From G963422275 sp963422275 (GTDB lineage: Bacteria > Pseudomonadota > Alphaproteobacteria > Rhodobacterales > Rhodobacteraceae), in the NCBI GenBank assembly GCA_963422275.1, contig OY729418.1, positions 4,154,001 through 4,218,000 of the forward strand: 64,000 nucleotides of DNA. The letters run 5' to 3'. This document shows positions 1 to 9,200 of the stretch, piece by piece. The position numbers and the translations under genes were made by a program. How positions within the stretch are numbered: position 1 is the stretch's first letter; every line of letters begins with the position of its first letter. Under the pieces are notes generated by a model. That model saw only the letters and a list, made by a program, of their open reading frames with translations. It did not search any database and was not told the origin of the DNA.

Positions 1-55
1 AGCCTGCCTCGCAGCCGCCAGCGCCAGAACAAGCCTGCGATTCACGAATTGAGCC
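1..55 (+). mobile_element. IS1595-type element, 3' tail only
   Basis: The first 55 bases match the reverse complement of the tail of the element at 7793-8259: the stretch coding PSPRACLA-like residues, then a terminal inverted repeat ending GAATTGAGCC. The rest of the element lies outside the window. An IS5-type relic follows at once, a pairing that recurs at other places in this window. Confidence 0.6.
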
Positions 56-68
56 AATTTTTTCAAGA

Positions 69-514
69 AAAGATTGTCGCGAAAGCGGGCGTTTTTCTCT
101 GCATTTCGCCGTTTGGAGCCGGTTGCGCGCCTAGCGGTTACCGATCGGTGGCTGTAGCGCCGCCCAGCAGCAACGCCGGAACAGGGGGCATCCCCTTACC
201 GCCCGGAACATAAACCCCGCCTCGGCGAGACAGGCGCGGTTGGCCGCGCGCGGGCCGCCCCTTGTCGGTGAGCGCCCTTCTTCAGCCAGCGGGCGTCCGG
301 ACCCGCCGAGAGACGCTCGGACACCAAGACCTCGGGTGCTGCCAGTCCATCAGGGCGTCGACCGCAACGCGCTGTCGGGTTTCACGCGCTCGGCAGTCAC
401 CGTCATGAAGAAATCCATTGGTCTCTCCCTCAATCGAACACCATGACAAGCGCTTGCAACCCCTTCAGCGCGACATGTCAATGGCTGAAGGAGTGCATTT
501 CGCAACAGACTTTT
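69..514 (-). mobile_element. IS5-type element relic, internally deleted
   Basis: The ends are degenerate inverted repeats: GATTGTCGCGAAAG on the left and TTTCGCAACAGACTTTT on the right. The right third carries an antisense stretch resembling the N-terminus of an IS5-family transposase (FFMTV-like, near 400-430), and the rest is scrambled. The same family recurs at 7213, 19918, 45904 and 49823. No open transposase remains, so it is not autonomous. The orientation follows from the better preserved copy at 49823. Confidence 0.6.
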
Positions 515-605
515 CCCGCGTTAAACACCGCTCACGAAATCTCGAAAACTTGGGTGCCAACAATCGCAGGTGCACAGAATCTCATTGCGGCTGCAATAGG
601 AAATG

Positions 606-3600
606 CTACGCAGATGCTGGATAGTCTTCAGCAGCCTGCTTCTTCAAGGGATCGGGACTCGGACACTGCAGTTCCCCTAGCAAGTTGCGGCGTCGTTCTT
701 CCGCTGTCATCCGGTTGGATTCCCATACTGGGCCAAATCCCTTAATTGAAAGTGGAAGCTTTGCCAATTCAATCGCTGCATCACTGACGTTTTGCTCATC
801 GAGACGTAGCACCTCCAGTATATCCGCCTCGTACTGGCGAACCAATGCCTGATGTTTTCTTCTTTCAGGGAGAAACCGGAACGGATCGAGGATCGTTCCG
901 CGGGTGTATCTCATCGCAGCTAAAACCCGAAATGCTCCGAGAACCCAAGCGCCGAACTCGCGTTTTTGCGGTCGTCCATCGTTTCCGACTCTCCTTATTG
1001 CCGGAGGCACAAGATGAAATGCCATTCGAAAGCCGCCTTCGAATTCAGCACTTGCCTTTTCCCATGTTTTAAGATGTAGGCGAGCAACCTCGTACTCATC
1101 CTTGACGGCTAGCAGCTTATGGTAGCTTAATGCGACGGCCTCCCTGAGACCGGGGTTCTCGATCCGTTCCAAAAACTCCTTATAGCGGTTTGCGAGTTGA
1201 TATCCAGAATGCTCAATGAGATGACTAGCCCGAATTTCAATCTTCTGCTCCAATGTTGCCGAATGTGAAATTTCGTCGCGGCTTGTCACTTCGCGCACGG
1301 AATCCGGATCGACCGCGACCCATCTGCCATACTCGAACGCGGACTTGTTTTCCTCAACAGCAGTTCCGTTTAGCTCTATTGCCCGCTGGATAGCTAGGCG
1401 GGACAATGGAATTAAACCGCGTTGCCAAGCTGCTCCAAACATAACCATGTTGGAAAAAATTGCATCGCCGAGCACAGTTTCGGCAATTGATGTCGCGTCA
1501 AGAAACTGGACTCTGTCGCGCCCGAGCCTGGCCGCAAGCCTTTGAACCAACTGTTCGGTCGGAATGCGAAACTCCATGTCCCTTGTGAAATCTCCCGTAA
1601 TTGTCTCATGGCGGTTCACGACCGCATGAGATCTCCCTTTCCTCATAAGCTCTAGAACGTCAGCACTCGCCGAGACGATCAAGTCACATCCTATGACCAC
1701 ATCGGCCTCCGCAGCTGAAACACGGATGGCCGAGATTTCATCAGGTGTCTTGGCGATGCGACAATGAATGCAGACCGCGCCGCCTTTCTGAGCGAGCCCG
1801 GCCATCTCGATCAGGCCGACACCGAGACCGTCAAGATGAGCGGCCATCGCCAACAGTGCCCCGACCGTTACCACACCGGTCCCCCCCACGCCAGCGACCA
1901 CGGTATTGAACGTACCTTCAATCGCGGGAAGCACAGGCTCCGATAAATCAGGGGTTTCGACATTCGATCTGGCGGATTTTCGGATAACGGCCCCCTTCAA
2001 CGTGACAAAAGAAGGGCAAAATCCATTGAGGCAACTGAAATCCTTGTTGCAACTAGACTGTTCTATCCGCCGCTTCCGCCCGAACTCTGTCTCAACCGGG
2101 ACAATCGAAACGCAATTGGATTGAATCCCGCAATCGCCACACCCCTCACAAACATCGGTGTTGATGAAGACACGTGCGTCGGGATCAGGAAACTGATCGC
2201 GCTTGCGTCTGCGTCGCTTTTCCGCAGCACATGTTTGAATGTAGACAATCGCCGAAACCCCCTTGGCTTTTCGGAACTTGCGTTGGACCTCGTCAAGTCT
2301 CCGCCTTTCGCACTTCAATGCACCGGAAGGAAATCGAGAAAGGTCAATATCCTCCTTTTCGTCATACACGACTGCCAGATTGCGTACCCCGAAAGCACTA
2401 ACTTCGTGCGCAATCTGTGCCGCCGAAAGCTCGCCGTCGTTCTTTTGTCCGCCAGTCATCGCAACCGCATCATTGAACAGAATCTTGAACGTTATGTTCA
2501 CGCCTGCAGCAACTGCTGCACGGATCGCCTGAAGTCCCGAGTGGTTATAAGTGCCGTCTCCGATGTTTTGGAAGACATGGTTTCGAAACGAAAATGGTGC
2601 CTCTCCGATCCAATTGGCTCCCTCTCCCCCCATATGCGTAAAGCCAACCGTGCCGCGATCCATCCACTGAACCATGTAGTGGCAGCCTATGCCGGCATAG
2701 GCTCGTGACCCTTCCGGAATTTTGGTTGACATATTGTGTGGGCACCCAGAGCAAAAGTATGGTAGCCGTGCAACCATGTCGTCGGCGTTTTGGGTTTTGG
2801 TGGCTTCGTCCAAGCGACGAACTGCCTCAGCTAAACGGTCGGTCCTTCTGCCTTCTTTCATGAGCACTTTGCCAAGCGTCTTGGCAATTTGCACAGGATT
2901 CAGTACATATCTAGCCGGAAACAATTCGGCACCATCATCGTCGCGCCAACCGTAGACCCGTCTTCCGCAACGTTGCGAAAAGAGTGCCTCTTTAACTTGG
3001 ACCTCGATTAGTTTGCGCTTCTCCTCGATAACTATGATCAAGTCCAAACCGTCGGCCCACTCCCGAAAACTTGCAACATCAAGCGGAAAAGTCATGCCGA
3101 CCTTGTAGGTGGTGAGTCCAAGTCGTTCGTCTTCCCCCGAATCGATTCCCAGCAACTCAAGCGCATGTACCAAATCGAGCCAATTCTTTCCGGCGGAAAC
3201 CAGTCCGATTTTTGCGCCCGGCCTGCCTGAAACTCGTCGGTCAATATTGTTAGCTCGGCCGAAGGCCTCAGCGGCATGACGACGATAATCAATGATTCGG
3301 GCTTCCTTTTCTCGGGGGGCGTCGATCAGGCGAATATTCAGGCCGCCTTCGGGCATCTCGAATTCTGGCTTTACGCAAGAAATTCGATCGGCACTACCGT
3401 TCACAACAGCCGTCGCCTCAATTGTGTCCTTCACGCACTTGAGGCCCACCCAGTTTCCAGAAAACCTCGACATGGCAAACCCAAGCACACCGTAATCGAG
3501 CAACTCCTGCACGCCCGCAGGAGAAAAAACCGGCATGTACGCGTCGACCAGTGCCCATTCGGATTGGTGGAGAGTTGTGGAGCTTTCGCCAGTGTGATCG

Positions 3601-4037
3601 TCTCCCAGCGCGACGAGCACACCGCCGTGCCTTGAGGTTCCAGCCATGTTCGCATGCCTGAAAACATCCCCGGAGCGATCCACTCCCGGCCCTTTTCCAT
3701 ACCAAAGGCCAAATACGCCGTCGAATCTGCCTTCGCCCCTGAGTTCGGCCTGTTGCGTACCCCAAATTGCAGTGGCGGCAAGATCCTCATTCAGCGCAGG
3801 CTGGAACACAATGGAAGCAGCCTCTAGCAACCTCCGCGCGCTGCTCATCTGAAAGTCCACAGCACCTAGGGGGGATCCTCGATAGCCGGATACATACCCG
3901 CCAGTGTTGAGGCCGACCGCTAAGTCACGCGCCTTCTGCATCAGCATCAGGCGCACGAGTGCTTGCGTTCCATTGAGCAATACCGGACAACGAGCCAAAT
4001 CGAAACGGTCCGACAGCTTAACTTCCTGATTTTTCAA
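606..4037 (-). CDS. Indolepyruvate:ferredoxin oxidoreductase, fused alpha-gamma type
   Basis: Oxidatively decarboxylates aryl or branched 2-oxo acids (indolepyruvate, phenylpyruvate) to acyl-CoA and passes electrons to ferredoxin; cytoplasmic. The 1143 residues hold an N-terminal pyrimidine-binding region (NGTQALVRL), a CSGCPHN segment near 429, a ThDP-binding GDG near 493 with a downstream FND, two iron-sulphur clusters of cysteines (CEGCGDC near 630 and CNKDFSC near 663), and a Rossmann-like gamma domain starting GVGGTGV near 716. This is the long single-chain form, which replaces separate iorA and iorB. The start appears to be TTG at 4037. It is transcribed away from the LysR gene, 135 bases distant, which is its likely regulator. 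The 3' end runs up to an insertion-sequence relic. Confidence 0.9.
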   Translation of the reverse strand: MKNQEVKLSDRFDLARCPVLLNGTQALVRLMLMQKARDLAVGLNTGGYVSGYRGSPLGAVDFQMSSARRLLEAASIVFQPALNEDLAATAIWGTQQAELRGEGRFDGVFGLWYGKGPGVDRSGDVFRHANMAGTSRHGGVLVALGDDHTGESSTTLHQSEWALVDAYMPVFSPAGVQELLDYGVLGFAMSRFSGNWVGLKCVKDTIEATAVVNGSADRISCVKPEFEMPEGGLNIRLIDAPREKEARIIDYRRHAAEAFGRANNIDRRVSGRPGAKIGLVSAGKNWLDLVHALELLGIDSGEDERLGLTTYKVGMTFPLDVASFREWADGLDLIIVIEEKRKLIEVQVKEALFSQRCGRRVYGWRDDDGAELFPARYVLNPVQIAKTLGKVLMKEGRRTDRLAEAVRRLDEATKTQNADDMVARLPYFCSGCPHNMSTKIPEGSRAYAGIGCHYMVQWMDRGTVGFTHMGGEGANWIGEAPFSFRNHVFQNIGDGTYNHSGLQAIRAAVAAGVNITFKILFNDAVAMTGGQKNDGELSAAQIAHEVSAFGVRNLAVVYDEKEDIDLSRFPSGALKCERRRLDEVQRKFRKAKGVSAIVYIQTCAAEKRRRRKRDQFPDPDARVFINTDVCEGCGDCGIQSNCVSIVPVETEFGRKRRIEQSSCNKDFSCLNGFCPSFVTLKGAVIRKSARSNVETPDLSEPVLPAIEGTFNTVVAGVGGTGVVTVGALLAMAAHLDGLGVGLIEMAGLAQKGGAVCIHCRIAKTPDEISAIRVSAAEADVVIGCDLIVSASADVLELMRKGRSHAVVNRHETITGDFTRDMEFRIPTEQLVQRLAARLGRDRVQFLDATSIAETVLGDAIFSNMVMFGAAWQRGLIPLSRLAIQRAIELNGTAVEENKSAFEYGRWVAVDPDSVREVTSRDEISHSATLEQKIEIRASHLIEHSGYQLANRYKEFLERIENPGLREAVALSYHKLLAVKDEYEVARLHLKTWEKASAEFEGGFRMAFHLVPPAIRRVGNDGRPQKREFGAWVLGAFRVLAAMRYTRGTILDPFRFLPERRKHQALVRQYEADILEVLRLDEQNVSDAAIELAKLPLSIKGFGPVWESNRMTAEERRRNLLGELQCPSPDPLKKQAAEDYPASA

Positions 4038-4068
4038 AACTTTGGCTCGATCGGTTTTTCAGATTTAA

Positions 4069-4092
4069 TCAATTGCTAACTCAAACAATTGA
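4069..4092. promoter_or_regulatory. Candidate LysR operator dyad
   Basis: In the 135-base gap between the divergent oxidoreductase and lysR genes, TCAATTG and CAATTGA form a perfect 7-bp inverted repeat separated by 10 bases. Size and position suit a LysR-type binding site that would control both genes. This is inference from symmetry and location only. Confidence 0.35.
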
Positions 4093-4172
4093 CAATTCAA
4101 AGCGAAAACTAAATCTTGCCTAGTTAAACAAAATCTGTATTTGCGCACAAACTCTTCCACCAAGGTTAAATA

Positions 4173-5069
4173 ATGGACTGGGACAAGCTAAGAATCTTCC
4201 ACTCGGTAGCATCCGCAGGAAGCCTTACGAGGGCTGGCGAAATCCTTAACTTGAGCCAATCAGCCGTCAGCCGTCAAATCAGCACTCTAGAGGAGCAACT
4301 TGGAACCATCCTTTTTCACCGCCATGCTCGGGGATTAATTCTGACCGAGCAGGGCACGCTCCTGTTCGACGCAACTGAAGCGATATCGAAAAGACTTGAG
4401 ACCACCTCAGCGCGAATCAGGGATTCAAGGGACGAAATTTTCGGTGAACTCAGGGTGACAACAACCATCGGCTTCGGAATGCTCTGGCTCGCCCCTCGGA
4501 TGGGCGCACTCTACGATCAGTATCCAAATCTGAAAATCGACCTGCTGCTCGCGGAACGCGCCCTTGACCTTCCGATGCGTGAGGCCGACATCGCAATACG
4601 GATGAAGGAGCCATCGCAGGCAGACTTGGTCCGACGCAAGTTGATGACTGTACGGATGCGGCTTTACGTCACCGAATCGTATCTTGCAAAATACGGTGAG
4701 CCGAGTGGTCTTTCCGAACTTTCCCGCCATCGGCTGATTTGCCAAAACGTCTCGGCCGAGCAGACAAGCGCCGGTGCGAACTTGGTGCAACGTCTTTTTT
4801 CCGAGAACATTTCATCGAGCCTGACAGTCAATAACTACTACGGTGTTCTCCAAGGGGTCTTGCACGACCTCGGTGTGGGGGTGCTCCCGGACTACCTGAG
4901 CGACCACACACCCGGTTTGATTCCCGTGCTTCCTGAAGTGGAATCCGGAGAGATTCCGGTCTATCTTGCGTATCCGGTCGAATTGCGGAGTTCAAAACGC
5001 ATTCAAGCGTTTCGAGACTTCGTTCTCCAAGAAGTCCGCACCTTTCGAAAAAGTTTCAGTACAACTTGA
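4173..5069 (+). CDS. LysR-family transcriptional regulator
   Basis: A 298-residue DNA-binding regulator. The N-terminal winged helix-turn-helix (about 1-60) has the family pattern: LRIFHSVASAGSLTRAGEIL, then LSQSAVSRQI and LEEQLG. The effector-binding domain (about 90-290) contains GELRVTTT and a late GVGVLPDYL segment. It is divergent from the indolepyruvate:ferredoxin oxidoreductase gene with a shared 135-base promoter region, so it probably senses an aromatic or branched 2-oxo acid and controls that gene and itself. The effector cannot be read from sequence. The start ATG at 4173 gives the normal LysR N-terminus. Confidence 0.9.
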   Translation: MDWDKLRIFHSVASAGSLTRAGEILNLSQSAVSRQISTLEEQLGTILFHRHARGLILTEQGTLLFDATEAISKRLETTSARIRDSRDEIFGELRVTTTIGFGMLWLAPRMGALYDQYPNLKIDLLLAERALDLPMREADIAIRMKEPSQADLVRRKLMTVRMRLYVTESYLAKYGEPSGLSELSRHRLICQNVSAEQTSAGANLVQRLFSENISSSLTVNNYYGVLQGVLHDLGVGVLPDYLSDHTPGLIPVLPEVESGEIPVYLAYPVELRSSKRIQAFRDFVLQEVRTFRKSFSTT

Positions 5070-5542
5070 AGGTATTGCATAAATATTTCTTCAATTGAAT
5101 TCGTTTGTTGCAACCAAAATCTCATGCACAACATTGGCACATTCTGCAAGAAACCAAAGTTGCCAAGCGCGATCTATGTGCATTACGCATGGCGTTCTTT
5201 GGCTTTCCCCGTTGCCTCCGCACAGATCGAAATTTGACTCTAATCTGTTTTGCAACCGACATGGTGCAGGCAGTTTGCTGGTATATTTCATTTCCATAAA
5301 GCTTTAAGAAAATTGTGCAACTTCTTGATATTTTGAATAATAATCTAAAAATACTTGTATATTTCTTTTATAACAACAAACATGAGTTTCACGTGATTCC
5401 GCGAAGCCATGATTCTTTAAAGTGGCTGCCAATGTCTCTAACTAACTGGTCGCAGGTTCCGGCTCGTTAAATTGGAGTCAACGGGCTCTTGAACCTCAAC
5501 ATCTCGCCAGTTAAATTCAACATTGATCCAAAGGAATCAAGA
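5070..5542. other. AT-rich intergenic stretch, nothing recognised
   Basis: A 470-base gap between lysR and bolA. It is visibly AT-rich around 5300-5390, has only short overlapping open frames, and holds no tRNA, transposase fragment or clear terminator. The bolA promoter should lie in its right part. Confidence 0.5.
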
Positions 5543-5785
5543 ATGCCAATTCAAGCGTCGGAACTCGAAGGCCTGCTAAGGGAGACATTCCCTGACGCCA
5601 AGATTTCAATCACGGACCTTGCCGGAGACGGAAACCATTATGCAGCTGAGGTCGTGGACGAAAGTTTTCGAGGAATGAATCGTGTTCAGCAGCAACGCGC
5701 GGTGTATGCCGCACTCAAGGGCAAGATGAGCGAACCAGATGGCGAGCTCCATGCTCTCGCCCTCACCACAAAAGCGCCGGAGTGA
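5543..5785 (+). CDS. bolA: BolA/IbaG-family protein
   Basis: An 80-residue BolA-like protein. BolA proteins partner CGFS monothiol glutaredoxins in handling [2Fe-2S] clusters and iron regulation. The family shape is visible: an N-terminal helix (SELEGLLRETFPDA), the beta-strand with GDGNHY, then SFRGMNRVQQQRAVYAAL with the conserved R-x-x-x-Q-R motif and a C-terminal LHALALTTKAP. An in-frame ATG lies further upstream at 5489, but starting at 5543 gives the family-typical N-terminus. The stop lies 3 bases before grxD, its functional partner. Confidence 0.92.
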   Translation: MPIQASELEGLLRETFPDAKISITDLAGDGNHYAAEVVDESFRGMNRVQQQRAVYAALKGKMSEPDGELHALALTTKAPE

Positions 5786-5788
5786 GCT

Positions 5789-6154
5789 ATGAATGAAAGT
5801 GTTCAAGAACAATTGAGCGGACTCGTGAGTTCCAACGATGTCGTGTTATTCATGAAGGGCACGAAATTCAATCCACAATGCGGATTCTCGTCGCGCGTGG
5901 CTGGTGTGCTTAACTATCTTGAAATTGACTTCCAAGACGTCAACGTGCTCGACGACCCTCTAGTGCGCGAAGGCATCAAGGCCTTCTCGGACTGGCCGAC
6001 TATTCCGCAACTTTACGTCAAAGGCGAATTCATCGGAGGATGCGACATTGTCACCGAAATGACCCTGTCAGGCGAACTCGATGAACTCTTCGAATCCAAA
6101 TCGGTCGGGTTCAGCAAGAATGCCTCATCGAAGATTCGCGAACACAACAACTAA
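5789..6154 (+). CDS. grxD: Monothiol glutaredoxin, Grx4 family
   Basis: A 121-residue CGFS glutaredoxin that carries and transfers [2Fe-2S] clusters with BolA. The active site PQCGFS is near residue 31, preceded by VVLFMKGT. Later family marks are WPTIPQLYVKGEFIGGCDI (glutathione and cluster binding) and the C-terminal helix. It follows bolA by 3 bases and is surely cotranscribed. Its stop codon overlaps the stop of the convergent zapA gene. A basic tail after the fold (SSKIREHNN) is slightly longer than in many homologues. Confidence 0.95.
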   Translation: MNESVQEQLSGLVSSNDVVLFMKGTKFNPQCGFSSRVAGVLNYLEIDFQDVNVLDDPLVREGIKAFSDWPTIPQLYVKGEFIGGCDIVTEMTLSGELDELFESKSVGFSKNASSKIREHNN

Positions 6155-6549
6155 GTTTTGATGGAGTTGCCGCTTGGTTCGCTAGGCACGGTTGCTCCAA
6201 CATTCGCGCCAAGTTGCTTTTCCAAGCGGTCGGCAATGGATTCCGCCAGTTCAGCCATCGCTTTCAGCACCTTCAACGTCTCTTGGCTGAATTCGGACGA
6301 TGGGGGCAGATATGTCCCCATCGCGCTAGTGCCAACAGAGTTTTCATTCGACATCGAAAGAATGCGGTCTGCCAAGTTCAAGCCAACTAACAACAGAACA
6401 GTTGACGAGCCATATTCTTTGTTTTCGTCGGGAATCTTCGTCAACACGCTACGGAGGAAGTTTGTTGCGTTAAGTGTTGCGGCGTACTCCGCATCTTCGC
6501 ATGCGACCCGAATTGTGCGATCAATGACCTTGATGGAAACTTCAGGCAT
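6151..6549 (-). CDS. zapA: Cell division protein ZapA-like
   Basis: About 132 residues; it resembles ZapA, which binds FtsZ and bundles Z-ring filaments. Seen: an N-terminal strand pattern (VSIKVIDRTIRVACEDAE), a middle VLLLVGLNLADRIL like the ZapA core helix, and a C-terminal helix ending SIADRLEKQLG. An in-frame ATG 9 bases upstream (6558) is possible, but the GGTGGAG ribosome site is better spaced from 6549. It overlaps the upstream coiled-coil gene by 8 bases. Its stop overlaps that of grxD on the other strand. Confidence 0.75.
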   Translation of the reverse strand: MPEVSIKVIDRTIRVACEDAEYAATLNATNFLRSVLTKIPDENKEYGSSTVLLLVGLNLADRILSMSNENSVGTSAMGTYLPPSSEFSQETLKVLKAMAELAESIADRLEKQLGANVGATVPSEPSGNSIKT

Positions 6550-7018
6550 CCTGGACATTCTCCACCAAAGGTCGAAGCTCTGCTAGAATTGCGTTAAGCT
6601 CAGCTAAATCTCCTGCTCTCGCCTGTTTCAACTGTTCAATTTGGGTCTTCTGCTCTTCGGCTGCGGTGGATGACGAATGGGTCGCTTCAAGAGATTCTTT
6701 CAGTTGCTTGCACCTCCTCGACAGTTCGCTGTTGAGTTGGTTTGCCATTGCCAGTTCGTCGCGCGATCTCTGAAGACTGTTCACCATCGATTCGATCTCG
6801 CTCGCCCTTTGGGTTTCAGTCGAGAAGAATCGACTCCTTTCGGCCTCAAGATCAGCCTTCAGACTTCTCGTCTTCTCTCGTTCCGCAACCAGTTCCGAAC
6901 TCAAAGCGGAATCGCCGTCAATGCTCTCTTTTCCATCGGAAATTCGTTCAACGGCATATGCAATGCGCTTCAGCGCCACTTCGATTCGCGAAGTCAACTC
7001 TCTTTCGGTACCAGCCAT
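6542..7018 (-). CDS. Coiled-coil protein upstream of zapA
   Basis: A 158-residue protein with no enzymatic motif. Most of it (about 35-145) is predicted by eye as continuous coiled coil: heptad-like Leu, Ala and Glu/Lys patterns such as EREKTRSLKADLEAERSR. No signal peptide or membrane segment is seen. The overlap with zapA implies translational coupling, so a role beside ZapA in septum assembly is likely but inferred. I do not recognise a named family with confidence. Confidence 0.7.
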   Translation of the reverse strand: MAGTERELTSRIEVALKRIAYAVERISDGKESIDGDSALSSELVAEREKTRSLKADLEAERSRFFSTETQRASEIESMVNSLQRSRDELAMANQLNSELSRRCKQLKESLEATHSSSTAAEEQKTQIEQLKQARAGDLAELNAILAELRPLVENVQDA

Positions 7019-7212
7019 TCATCAATTCATTCAAGTATCATATTTAGCGAACTTACCGCAGCTTGAAAGCAAGTTGCAACGCAATTCCGGGTCAATGATG
7101 TCTTCAGGACTCGAGTTATCGCGGTGCTCCCGATTATCGTAACGACAGACCGTTTCTATTGCCTGTTTTAACCGCTCACTCGGCACAGGCGGTTTTCCCA
7201 AGCACCAACAAT

Positions 7213-7720
7213 AAGGCTGTTGCGAAAGCGGGCGCTCTATCTGTATTTCGCCGTCCGGAGTTGGCTGAGCGCCTAGCGTGGCTGTGGCGCCTTTCGGACG
7301 CAGTTTTGGCGTCCAAAAGCGCGGTTTCAGGGTGCCGAAGGTTCACCCACGATCCACCGCCAGCCGGTTGAACCGGCTGGCGGTGCCGGGACAGGGGATG
7401 CCCGCGAGAGGCCCGGAACATGATCCCGGATTAGACCCCCGCCTCCGCCACAACCTCGATCCGATGCCGCGGCGGGACTTCGCTCGATCACCGTCAGGGC
7501 GCGACCGAGCTCCCGGTCCGACAGCGAATGCCACTGGCCGAGGAGGAGAACCTGGATCATCGGGGCGACATCGCAGCGCGCTGTCCCGGTCCATGCGCTT
7601 GGCCGCCACCGTCATGAAGAAATCCATCGTCATCTCCTTCAATCGAACACCATGACCAGCGCTTGCAACCCTTCAGCGCAGCATGTCAATAGACGGAGAG
7701 GTGTATTTCGCAACAGTCTT
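7213..7720 (-). mobile_element. IS5-type element relic
   Basis: About 508 bases bounded by inverted repeats AAGGCTGTTGCGAAA and TTTCGCAACAGTCTT. On the minus strand, pieces of an IS5-family transposase can be read: DFFMTVAAKRMDRD, MIQVLLLGQWHSLSDREL and the RALTV segment. They lie in different frames with a large internal deletion. The interior is clearly more GC-rich than flanking host DNA. It sits between the coiled-coil gene and an IS1595 derivative. Confidence 0.75.
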
Positions 7721-7784
7721 ATCCTAGGAAAAGGATTGGCTCATTTTGCAATCCGTCAGCATATCGGCACGATGTTTCCTAATT

Positions 7785-8267
7785 TACTCGAAGGCTCAAT
7801 TCGCGAATCGCAGGCTTGGTCTGGCGCTGGCGGTTGCGAGGCAGGCTCTTGGCGATGGATGCCTGCCGAGCGCGACGAGATGGAACCACCTCGGACAGCT
7901 GTCGAGACACTTGGTGGCGATGCCGCGGAAGCGCCGCGGGAAGCCCTTGATCTGGCTGTGGCGGCTGGTGGCCGTCTGGATGTGCACGGCTCCGCGCACC
8001 CGCTCGCCGGCGGAGCGGTTGACGCTCTCGCAAGGATGCCGAGCACAGGGCGTCCGGGGCGATCACCGCCGCCAGCGAGGCCTCGCCCTCCGGTGGACCC
8101 GACAGAACCGCAGCAACCTTGCGGCACTGCTCCGCCGTCAGTTCATCGATTCTTGAAAACCAGCCCCGAAACCGTGCCCGATCCACTGTCCCGCTCCCCA
8201 TGGCCAATGCAAGTCAGAATCCAGTGCAGCACATACGCCTGCGAAATGCGAACAGAGCCTACTCGAA
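7785..8267 (-). mobile_element. Non-autonomous IS1595-type element with 8-bp target duplications
   Basis: The element proper is 7793-8259 (467 bases). Its ends are GGCTCAATTCGCGAATCGCA and the reverse complement of GGCTCTGTTCGCATTTCGCA, an imperfect inverted repeat. It is flanked by perfect 8-bp direct repeats TACTCGAA (7785-7792 and 8260-8267), the duplication size known for IS1595. Inside, on the minus strand, a transposase N-terminus (RFRGWFSRIDELTAEQ) is joined by deletion to the C-terminal part (RGAVHIQTATSRHSQIKGF, RRFRGIATK). The catalytic core is missing, so it could only have moved with a transposase supplied in trans, or decayed after insertion. Confidence 0.85.
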
Positions 8268-8533
8268 AGATCATGCAGATGGATAACAAGTGGTTTCCAA
8301 ACCAGTTTTCGTAAAGCGTCAAGCCGACGGCAGTGCCGCACAAGAAAGAGCGGCGGCGCCGTCTCCTGCGGATTTCATGAGCTTGACCCCCAACTCCCTA
8401 TGGATTCCAGGGACGCCGGACAACGCGTTCGATATCGTCTCGTGCAACCGGCTGGCAGCACCCGAGGTAAATTGGCAGCGAGCAGCGGAATTCAGGGAGG
8501 TATGTAGCTTCAATCTGGAAATTCCGTAAAATC

Positions 8534-9200
8534 GTGCATATTGCTTATGCACATGGTTCCTACGACACAAGGCATTGTGTTCGGGATGTCGGATGATGGA
8601 ATGTTCGCATGACATTCTTGACTTGGAACCGCCCCATGACCGAAATCCCTGCCAGCCTCATCGCCTTCCAGCGCCGGTTCCCCGACGCCGACGCCGGCAC
8701 CCTCCTGCACCGAACCAGGTTGTCGCTCACGATCCGGTTCCGGGCCGCCTGTCTGATGACCACTCATTGCAACGGCAACGCACCGGGCCACCTGCGGCTG
8801 GCCACGATCACCGTCCTGCAACGCCAAGGATCTCGGCAATTTCGCTGTGCGCAGCAACACCGTCACGACCGCGGTCGTCAAGACAGACGGCTGGAGCGGC
8901 TGCAGCGCGGTGCCTCGGGACCACCACCGGCCCCATGTCATCGGCGACAGACCGCCCATGAAACCCTGGCCTTGATCCACACCGCGTTCTGCAACCTCAA
9001 GGGCTTGGGCACGGGACGTCTGCCACGGGCTGCGTGCCAAGCGCCTCCAGACCTGTCTCGGCGAGTTCGTCTTTCGCTTCAACCGGCGCCTAAATCGCCA
9101 CGCTGCATTCCTGTCCCTGTTCCTGCAGACTCTGCGCGCCAAACCTCGCCCCTGCCGCATCTTGATCAAACCGGAACCAAGTGCATAAGCAGTTTGCGCA
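8534..9200 (+). mobile_element. Second IS1595-type element, degenerate
   Basis: The ends carry inverted repeats with the shared core TGCTTATGCAC followed by (A/T)TGGTTCC on each side (8542-8560 and 9173-9192). The plus strand encodes a broken transposase from about 8609. Its start, MTEIPASLIAFQRRFPDADA, and then LHRTRLSLTIRF and LMTTH match IS1595 N-terminal regions. After frameshifts the C-terminus appears as FVFRFNRRLNRH near 9070. The zinc-ribbon cysteines and the catalytic centre are deleted. No matching target duplication was found. It differs from the element at 7785. Confidence 0.7.

Noticed and set aside
2121..2708. Long frame antisense to the indolepyruvate:ferredoxin oxidoreductase gene
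   Set aside because: It is the shadow of a strongly conserved gene on the other strand.
5440..5475. tRNA-like GGTCGCAGGTTCCGGCTCG stretch
   Set aside because: No acceptor, D or anticodon stem can be formed around it.
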